This document shows positions 58,703 to 64,000 of a stretch of 64,000 bases of DNA, piece after piece. The translations under genes and the position numbers were made by a program. Below the pieces are notes generated by a model. It was given only the letters and a program-made list of their open reading frames with translations. It was not told where the DNA came from and searched no databases. How positions within the stretch are numbered: the stretch's first letter is position 1; every line of letters begins with the position of its first letter. Source of the DNA: an uncultured Acetatifactor sp. (lineage in GTDB: Bacteria; Bacillota; Clostridia; Lachnospirales; Lachnospiraceae); the NCBI GenBank assembly GCA_934402315.1, contig CAKRTS010000012.1:44341-108340 (forward strand), read 5' to 3'.

Positions 58703-59554
58703 TCAGCCCTTAACAGCTCCCGATACGCCTTCCACATAGCATTTCTGTGTCAGCAGGAACAGAATTGCTATCGGTATGGAGATCAATACACATCCCGCAT
58801 AGAACTGTGTATAGAAGTATTCCACGTACTCCTTCTCCAGCATCGTCCACAGACCGATGGCAATCGTATAGTACTTTGTGTCATTACCCATAATGACCTT
58901 TGCAAAGATATAGTCTACCCACGGCCCCATGAACGTTGTAATCAGGGTGTAGGTGATAATCGGCTTGGAGAGCGGGATCGTAATCTTTGTAAAGGTATCC
59001 CACTTTGTCGCGCCGTCGATATAGGCCGCTTCATCGATCGTTCTCGGAATGGTATCAAAGAAGCCCTTCGCCATGTAGAAGCCCAGTCCGGCGCCTCCCG
59101 AGTAGACCATGATGAGCGCAACCTGCTTCAGCAGACCTGTCTCCAGCAGTCCCAGACCCTTTAAGATGTAGTATACCGCGATCATGGACATGAATCCGGG
59201 GAACATGCCAAGGATCAGTGCAATATTCATGAACGGCTTTCTCATCTTAAAGCGCAGGCGGCTCATGCAGTAGGATACGCACAATACGAAGAATGCCGCT
59301 ATCACTGTGCTGATGAGCGCGATAACCAGTGTATTCAGGAACCATCTTCCGAAATTAATCTGGCTGGTCGGCGTGAAAAGATTCTTGTAATTATCCAGTG
59401 TGAACCCTCTCGGCCAGATATAGCTCTTGTAGGAACCGCCCTCCTTTCGGAAGGAGGTCAGGATTACATAGCCGATCGGCAGTACCCAGATGACACTGAG
59501 GATCGCAAGCAATACATGACATAAGGTATTTGAAATAAATCTTCTCGCTTTCAT
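58703..59554 (-). CDS. malG: Maltodextrin ABC transporter permease, MalG type
   Basis: 283 residues, six membrane segments. The coupling motif EAAYIDGATKWDTFTKITIPLSKPIITY fits the EAA loop of binding-protein-dependent sugar permeases. Its ATG shares one base with the malF stop (TAATG), so translation is coupled. The C-terminus (FLLTQKCYVEGVSGAVKG) is typical of MalG. The ATPase subunit is not in the window; a shared MsmK-like ATPase elsewhere is usual in Firmicutes. Confidence 0.94.
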   Translation of the reverse strand: MKARRFISNTLCHVLLAILSVIWVLPIGYVILTSFRKEGGSYKSYIWPRGFTLDNYKNLFTPTSQINFGRWFLNTLVIALISTVIAAFFVLCVSYCMSRLRFKMRKPFMNIALILGMFPGFMSMIAVYYILKGLGLLETGLLKQVALIMVYSGGAGLGFYMAKGFFDTIPRTIDEAAYIDGATKWDTFTKITIPLSKPIITYTLITTFMGPWVDYIFAKVIMGNDTKYYTIAIGLWTMLEKEYVEYFYTQFYAGCVLISIPIAILFLLTQKCYVEGVSGAVKG

Positions 59555-60954
59555 TATTGGAACGCCCCCTCATCTTTGTAGGAACCGGTACGCCGGTAAG
59601 TCAACAGTGACAAAGTAGCCAGAATAATGAATACCATGATGCCGATTACGGCGCCAAGGTTGTAGTCCTTCTGGGTGATTGTAAGACGGTACAGCCAGGT
59701 AACCAGCAGATCCGTCCGCCCCGCGTAATAGTACTCCATGGTATCGGGGCCTCCTCCTGACAGCAGGAAGATAACGTTGAAGTTATTAATATTTCCCGTA
59801 AAGCTGGTAATCAGGGTCGGTGTCATGACGAACAGCATATACGGCAGTGTGATCTTTCTGAAAATGACCGGTGCTGTTGCTCCGTCAATTCTTGCAGCCT
59901 CATACAGCTCCGTCGGAATGTTCTGCAGGATTCCGGTGGTGGAAAGCATTGTGTACGGAACACCGATCCATATGTTTATCATAATAATCGTAATCTTAGC
60001 CAGCGTCGGATCTGTGAAAAACGGAATGGATTCCGTCATCCCGATCACGCCGAGATGTCTTAAAATAACGTTTACCGGGCCGTTCGCGTTGAAGATCGTC
60101 CTCATGCTCAGCAGGGAAACGAACTGCGGAATGGCAATGGAGAGCACAAACATGAATCTCCAGAAGCCCTTACATCTGGTTCCCTTGCGGTTAATTAAAA
60201 GCGCCAGCAGCATGCCGAGGAAGAAGCAGCTGAAGGTGGCGAATACTGCCCAGATCAGGGTCCATTGCAACACCGGCCAGAAGGTTGCTGCCAGCTTGCT
60301 GCCGGATGCCAGCATCGCCTTGAAATTATCTAAACCTACCCATGTGAAAAGATTTCCGGGCGGCTGATGTTCTCTGTCATAGTTGGTGAACGCGATCAGG
60401 ATCATGAACACCAGAGGAATGATCGTAAATGCAAGAATTCCGAGAATCGGAAGCGTAAGCATTACGGTGTGAAGGTTCTCCTCCTTCACGGAGCGCAGAT
60501 CATCTTTAAATTTGGGGACCAGCATCCCCCTGTCCTTGCGCACCTGTGTACAGTATGCGCTCTTCATGGACATACATGCCGCAAAGATTGCAGCGAGTGT
60601 AATGACAATTGTAATAACGCCATACAGCAGGAACAGCATCGAGTTGTCTCCGGCTGCATACTCATAGATACCCAGAGCCTCATTGTAGACCTTCTGCTGC
60701 TCTACCGTGCCCAGCGTTCTCATATTGACGAGCGCCTGTGCACCAAAGGAGATCATATAATAAATATAGGCAGCTTCAAGAGCCAGAAAGACAAAGCCGC
60801 GCACAAACTGCTTATTGACAATATTTCCCAGTCCAAAGACCACGAGGGAAAGCCTTGTAAGTACATTTCCCTTCCGCAGTGCCTCACCCACACTTGCATC
60901 GCTGGGCCTGTGGCTTGCTATTTTTACTTTTGGTTTTTTCTGAAACAGTCCCAT
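59554..60954 (-). CDS. malF: Maltodextrin ABC transporter permease, MalF type
   Basis: 466 residues with the MalF arrangement: N-terminal hydrophobic segments (about 30-140) before the core permease, a long cytoplasmic linker and the EAA loop YEAARIDGATAPVIFRKITLP. The segment SGGGPDTMEYYYAGRTDLLVTWLYRLT is common to maltose permeases. Starts at ATG 60954 after GAGG. Between malE and malF. Confidence 0.94.
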   Translation of the reverse strand: MGLFQKKPKVKIASHRPSDASVGEALRKGNVLTRLSLVVFGLGNIVNKQFVRGFVFLALEAAYIYYMISFGAQALVNMRTLGTVEQQKVYNEALGIYEYAAGDNSMLFLLYGVITIVITLAAIFAACMSMKSAYCTQVRKDRGMLVPKFKDDLRSVKEENLHTVMLTLPILGILAFTIIPLVFMILIAFTNYDREHQPPGNLFTWVGLDNFKAMLASGSKLAATFWPVLQWTLIWAVFATFSCFFLGMLLALLINRKGTRCKGFWRFMFVLSIAIPQFVSLLSMRTIFNANGPVNVILRHLGVIGMTESIPFFTDPTLAKITIIMINIWIGVPYTMLSTTGILQNIPTELYEAARIDGATAPVIFRKITLPYMLFVMTPTLITSFTGNINNFNVIFLLSGGGPDTMEYYYAGRTDLLVTWLYRLTITQKDYNLGAVIGIMVFIILATLSLLTYRRTGSYKDEGAFQ

Positions 60955-60968
60955 AAAAACCTCCTCAT

Positions 60969-61013
60969 AGTCTGGAAGACAGGATAAGAAAACCAGACTG
61001 GCTTCCTTATCCT
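60969..61013 (-). promoter_or_regulatory. malE-malF intercistronic hairpins
   Basis: Two mutually exclusive stems are possible: aggataag/cttatcct (60981-60988 with 61006-61013) and agtctgg/ccagact (60969-60975 with 60993-60999). No strong U-tract follows, so they more likely shield malE mRNA than terminate transcription. Confidence 0.5.
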
Positions 61014-61031
61014 GCTTCTGTTTTCCTGAAT

Positions 61032-62336
61032 TTATTCAGCAGTCATGGATGCTACGAAGGTATCCAGCTTTTCCTGAATGTTGTTCTTGTTCAAATCACC
61101 GCTTCTGATCTCGGTAGGAATTGCGTTTGCATAAGTCCAGTATCTGCTGGAGAAGGTGGTGTGGGTAGGCTGCATAACGCTTGCCTCACTAGCCTCCTGT
61201 GCGATAACTGCGGACAGCGGATCTGAGGTAACCTTCTCGTTAGCTGCTGCGTTGATGTTTGCAGGAACCTGTGCAGACTTCTCAAAACGGAGGAGCTGGT
61301 TCTCCTCATTTCCAAGAAACGTTGCAAAGGCTACCGCTGCTGCCATATTCTTGGAGTGAGCGTTTACGCCGATACACTTGGAGCTGTAGAAGCCCTTAAG
61401 CTGGTAATCGTTTCCGTCGGGATTGAAGGTGGGCAGGATTGCCATGCCGAGGTCATCGCCAAGAGCATCTGCGTACATATTGTAGTTCCATGCACCGTCG
61501 AACCAGACGCCGAGTCTGTGGTCTGCGATCAGCTCAGATACGGAAATTTCGCCGTCGTATGCACATTTCGGATTGTTGATCAGGTCAATCAGGTAGTTTG
61601 TTACCGCATAACCGGTCGCGTTGTTCCAGTCACAGCCTACAGAAAGATCATTTCCTTCCGGTCCGAATACGGTCAGTCCAGCGCCGTAGTAATAAGCACC
61701 GAGCTTCCAGCCGCCTGCAGACTCAAAGTAGAAATTGTAAACATTGTCTGCGGTATCCTTCGCCATGATCTTCTCAAGGGAAGTGATATCGTCATCACTC
61801 ATGATGCTCTTGTCATAGTACATGAAGAAGGTGTTGTGGGTATAAGGAATTGCGTAGGTCTCGTCTCCTGCCATTGCGGTAGCCCGAACAGATTCATCGA
61901 TGGTCTCCTGAACCATCTTCTCTGCCTCGCCACCCAGCTGAGCGATTGCGCCTGCGTCAACCATCTCAAGCAGCTGATCGGATGCGAACATGAATACGTC
62001 AGCTCCTGCATCAACATCCTTCAAAAGCTCTGTCTTTGCCGTATCATCTCCGACGATCTCGGTCACCCATTTAATGTTCCACTCGGGATGAGCTGCTGCG
62101 AAAGCTGTCTCCTGCTCGTCGATAATGCCGGTGTCTACCTGGTTGTTAGGTACCCATACCTTCAGGGTAACATCTGTCACCTCTGTTGTACCGGAGTTAT
62201 CCTCCTTGGACGCCTCGGAGCTTTGTGTGCTGGAGCTGTTGTCCGAGCTGCTCGCGGGCGTATCGTTGTTTCCGCAACCTGCCATTGCTGCAACCATTGC
62301 TGTTGCCATCAAAATAGCGATTACTTTTTTCTTCAT
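61032..62336 (-). CDS. malE: Maltodextrin-binding lipoprotein, MalE type
   Basis: 434 residues. Signal peptide with lipobox VAAMAGC, then a Ser/Thr/Glu linker. The binding domain begins VTLKVWVPNNQVDTGIIDEQETAFAAAHPEWNIKW and continues with AGADVFMFASDQLLEMVDAGAI and AIPYTHNTFFMYYDKSIM, the family-1 sugar receptor pattern. First and most abundantly needed gene of the maltodextrin operon. A sigma-A promoter and a LacI-type operator lie upstream. Confidence 0.94.
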   Translation of the reverse strand: MKKKVIAILMATAMVAAMAGCGNNDTPASSSDNSSSTQSSEASKEDNSGTTEVTDVTLKVWVPNNQVDTGIIDEQETAFAAAHPEWNIKWVTEIVGDDTAKTELLKDVDAGADVFMFASDQLLEMVDAGAIAQLGGEAEKMVQETIDESVRATAMAGDETYAIPYTHNTFFMYYDKSIMSDDDITSLEKIMAKDTADNVYNFYFESAGGWKLGAYYYGAGLTVFGPEGNDLSVGCDWNNATGYAVTNYLIDLINNPKCAYDGEISVSELIADHRLGVWFDGAWNYNMYADALGDDLGMAILPTFNPDGNDYQLKGFYSSKCIGVNAHSKNMAAAVAFATFLGNEENQLLRFEKSAQVPANINAAANEKVTSDPLSAVIAQEASEASVMQPTHTTFSSRYWTYANAIPTEIRSGDLNKNNIQEKLDTFVASMTAE

Positions 62337-62425
62337 TCTGATTTTCCTCCCTGTTTCTCTTTGTCAGTGTTTCCCACTGACGGTTTACAGATTTTTCTGT
62401 GAACCTCTTTCCTGTTCACAATGCC

Positions 62426-62454
62426 ATGGTAGCACATGATTTTTCTTCCGTCAA
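62426..62454 (-). promoter_or_regulatory. malE promoter
   Basis: Minus-strand TTGACG (62449-62454) and TACCAT (62426-62431) separated by 17 bp, 89 bp before the ATG. Confidence 0.7.
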
Positions 62455-62559
62455 GCATGGTTTTTGTGCACTTTTTACACTCTTTGGTTATTTTGATGTA
62501 TGTTTTGTATATTTTTTACCCATTTCCGAACCTTTTTTTGTGTTTGTTTCGAAACTTTT

Positions 62560-62575
62560 CTGAAAACGTTTTCGG
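62560..62575. promoter_or_regulatory. LacI/CcpA-type operator upstream of malE
   Basis: CTGAAAACGTTTTCGG contains the perfect palindrome GAAAACGTTTTC with central CG, the hallmark of LacI-family and cre sites. It lies about 105 bp upstream of the -35, where it could act by looping or activation. No LacI gene is in the window. Confidence 0.7.
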
Positions 62576-62591
62576 CGTTTTTCCATAAAAA

Positions 62592-62645
62592 ACTTGCAAA
62601 ATGCGCACTTCTTTCCATACAGAAGTATTCCCGCACCTTGCAAGT
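62592..62645 (-). terminator. Terminator after surface-protein fragment
   Basis: acttgcaaaatgcgcac pairs with gcaccttgcaagt (minor mismatches) and encloses a second small stem; the minus-strand copy is followed by TTTTTTATGG. Confidence 0.8.
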
Positions 62646-62749
62646 TTAGTAAATTTTCTGGATTTTTATTTTTGCATTTCCCTTTTCCACGTGATTTTCT
62701 GTGAAAAGTGATGATTTTAATTTTGGCGTTCTTCCCTCTTACTTACAAA

Positions 62750-63388
62750 TTACTCAAAGTCCTTCTTTTTTCTGATTGCAAGAATTTCTGCAAATCCGGA
62801 AAGTCCTGCGAGGGATACCACAACAAGCAATACGATCCAGAGTGCATCATTAGAAGTATCTCCGGTCTTCGGAGCTTTGATGGTTGTATCTGTCGTATTC
62901 GCACTGCTGCCTGCATTATTGCTGCTGTCGTTATTGCTGTTATTATTACTGTTGTTATTATTGTTATTATTGTTATTGTTGCCGCCATTATTGCCGGACG
63001 TATTCTTTGCAACCGTGAAGCTCGTGCTTGCGGTACCATCCGTCCAGACAAGCTCAAAGGTATGGCTGCCTTCCGGTAACGTCTTGAGGAACTCCGGCTT
63101 AAAGGTGATGATCGTCGAGCCCTCTGTCACGGTATAATTACTGGGATCAACCACTGTTCCGTCCACCAGTACCCTCAGGAACTTGGCAATTGCACCGCTT
63201 CCCCGGATGGCAAGGCTTCCGTCCGTATTCTCTGTCCATGAACTGTCTGCCCCGTTAAGAATATCGTACTGCACGGTAACCGTCAGCGTTACCGTATCCG
63301 TTGTAACAGAGCCGGCTGCATTACTGATGACACAATAGTACTGGAATCCGTTGCAGTCTGTATCTGTGACGCCTGACGTGCAGCGCAC
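62750..63388 (-). pseudogene. C-terminal fragment of a sortase-anchored surface protein
   Basis: 212 codons with no plausible own start (GTG within a Cys-containing Ig-like strand). The beginning, GFQYYCVISNAAGSVTTDTVTLTV, is the end of an Ig-like domain that should have a partner half upstream. A second beta domain follows, then an Asn-rich linker (ten consecutive Asn) and a C-terminal sorting signal: KAPKTGDTS, a hydrophobic span and RKKK. A full surface protein would have several hundred residues more. Upstream lies an Rpn gene in place of the missing part, so the gene is truncated at 5'. Confidence 0.8.
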
Positions 63389-63397
63389 TGTACCTCT

Positions 63398-64000
63398 TTA
63401 TTTCATCATCTCGTTGCATACTTTCTCGACAGGATATTCCGGCGCATACTGCTCCGCAATCCGGCAGATCTTCTGAATGTTTTCAACCGGCTCTTCCAAC
63501 GCATCCGCGATCTCCTCCGGCGTCTTTCCCTTTTTCAGTTTGCGGCAGACCTGCTCTGTCAATATCTGGACACGTCCCTGACCAACGCCACGCTCGATTC
63601 CCTGCTCCATGCCCTGTGCAATTCCACGCTCGATTCCTTGCTCAATGCCACGCTCCATACCCTGCGCAATTCCTTGCTCCATGCCCTGCGCAATCCCCTG
63701 CTCCATGCCATCCTCAAATTCTTCCTTCCGGATCATCTGCTCCCGCTTCTCCCATGTGTAATCCAGATGTGTCATCTTCTTTACCTCATCCTTCCTGTCC
63801 CTGAAAAAGTCCTCCAGCACATGATTTTTGATACAGTCCTCTATCGCACGATCCACCGCTTCTTCCAGTCCCATATTCCCCTTCCGGTAGGTTCTCACCT
63901 TCTCCACAAAATAGGTATATCCTTCCAGCACGGCGGATCTCTCCTTCAACGTCCGGTTGTTGTCCGGATTGATGTTATAAACCCTGCACCTTACCTCGAT
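63398..64000 (-). CDS. Rpn-family nuclease/putative transposase (5' end off window)
   Basis: The last about 200 residues of an Rpn protein are visible, starting IEVRCRVYNINPDNN, and continue beyond the right edge. The stretch to EQMIRKEEFE is almost identical to the remnant at 22339-23060. A glycine-spaced repeat region with units such as MEQGIAQG and IERG follows, then a C-terminal helix (KLKKGKTPEEIADALEEPVENIQKI). An internal ATG at 63706 has GAGG five bases upstream and could give a short 102-residue C-terminal product. The nuclease core is outside the window. It abuts the truncated surface-protein gene. Confidence 0.88.
   Translation of the reverse strand: MEVRCRVYNINPDNNRTLKERSAVLEGYTYFVEKVRTYRKGNMGLEEAVDRAIEDCIKNHVLEDFFRDRKDEVKKMTHLDYTWEKREQMIRKEEFEDGMEQGIAQGMEQGIAQGMERGIEQGIERGIAQGMEQGIERGVGQGRVQILTEQVCRKLKKGKTPEEIADALEEPVENIQKICRIAEQYAPEYPVEKVCNEMMK

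Larger units (their letters stand above)
62337..62749. other. Regulatory region upstream of malE, no gene
   Basis: An AT-rich 413-bp stretch without a supported gene. It holds the malE promoter (62426-62454), a LacI-type palindrome (62560-62575) and the terminator of the surface-protein fragment (62592-62645). Confidence 0.75.

Noticed and set aside
63590-63720. CRISPR-like or satellite array
   Set aside because: Imperfect 12-24-bp units are in-frame coding repeats (MEQGIAQG type) of the Rpn protein.

Overview
The window looks like chromosomal DNA of an anaerobic gut-type Clostridium relative, most likely Lachnospiraceae. It has about 50% GC and strong GGAGG ribosome-binding sites. It carries a class III anaerobic ribonucleotide reductase, Feo ferrous-iron uptake, starch and alpha-galactoside utilisation, TetR-linked MMPL transporters and several Rpn-family genes. 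Almost all genes are on the minus strand; the exceptions are six plus-strand genes, five regulators and one acetyltransferase. I saw no rRNA, tRNA or CRISPR array.

Layout. 1-3496: the phosphate operon pstS-pstC-pstA-pstB (pstB runs off the left edge), with a possible Pho box abutting the upstream gene. 3497-6638: an N-acetylmuramoyl-L-alanine amidase gene split in two by a 2.6 kb serine-recombinase element flanked by a 15-bp direct repeat; joining the repeats restores the amidase frame. 6739-14072: a heterodimeric ABC exporter, an Sfp-type phosphopantetheinyl transferase, aspS and hisS. 14247-18855: a compact five-gene operon around an 877-residue HerA/FtsK-type ATPase with membrane-associating partners and no recognised function. 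18972-25855: a secreted LysM protein, a small XRE regulator, an Rpn remnant, an NhaC antiporter and an MMPL partner protein. 26188-31874: a shortened MMPL permease, its TetR regulator, a solute-binding lipoprotein and an Rpn protein. 32166-39684: a GNAT enzyme, a lipoprotein, a GH27 alpha-galactosidase with a divergent AraC regulator, a cytosolic 5'-nucleotidase, a DUF1653 protein and a MATE exporter. 39834-43817: a Fur-like regulator, a FeoB-associated protein, feoB and two feoA genes. 44024-49702: a full-length MMPL permease and partner, TetR, and a DtxR/MntR-type regulator. 49705-54724: nrdG and nrdD, then a DnaJ/DUF5685/zinc-ribbon operon. 54896-62336: malE-malF-malG, a type I pullulanase and a secreted alpha-amylase. 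62750-64000: a truncated sortase-anchored surface protein and another Rpn gene, cut by the window edge.

How the parts work together. Maltodextrin import (MalEFG) pairs with debranching (pullulanase) and extracellular starch cleavage (amylase lipoprotein). The feo promoter carries a Fur-type box and a second 17-bp dyad that recurs ahead of feoB, and both a Fur-like and a DtxR-like regulator lie nearby. NrdDG expression probably answers to NrdR through two boxes exactly 32 bp apart.

The items most worth following up are the amidase interrupted by an excisable-looking element, the HerA operon, a ~200-bp structured repeat present twice with a compensatory base-pair change, and Rpn genes that appear to contain internal translation starts.
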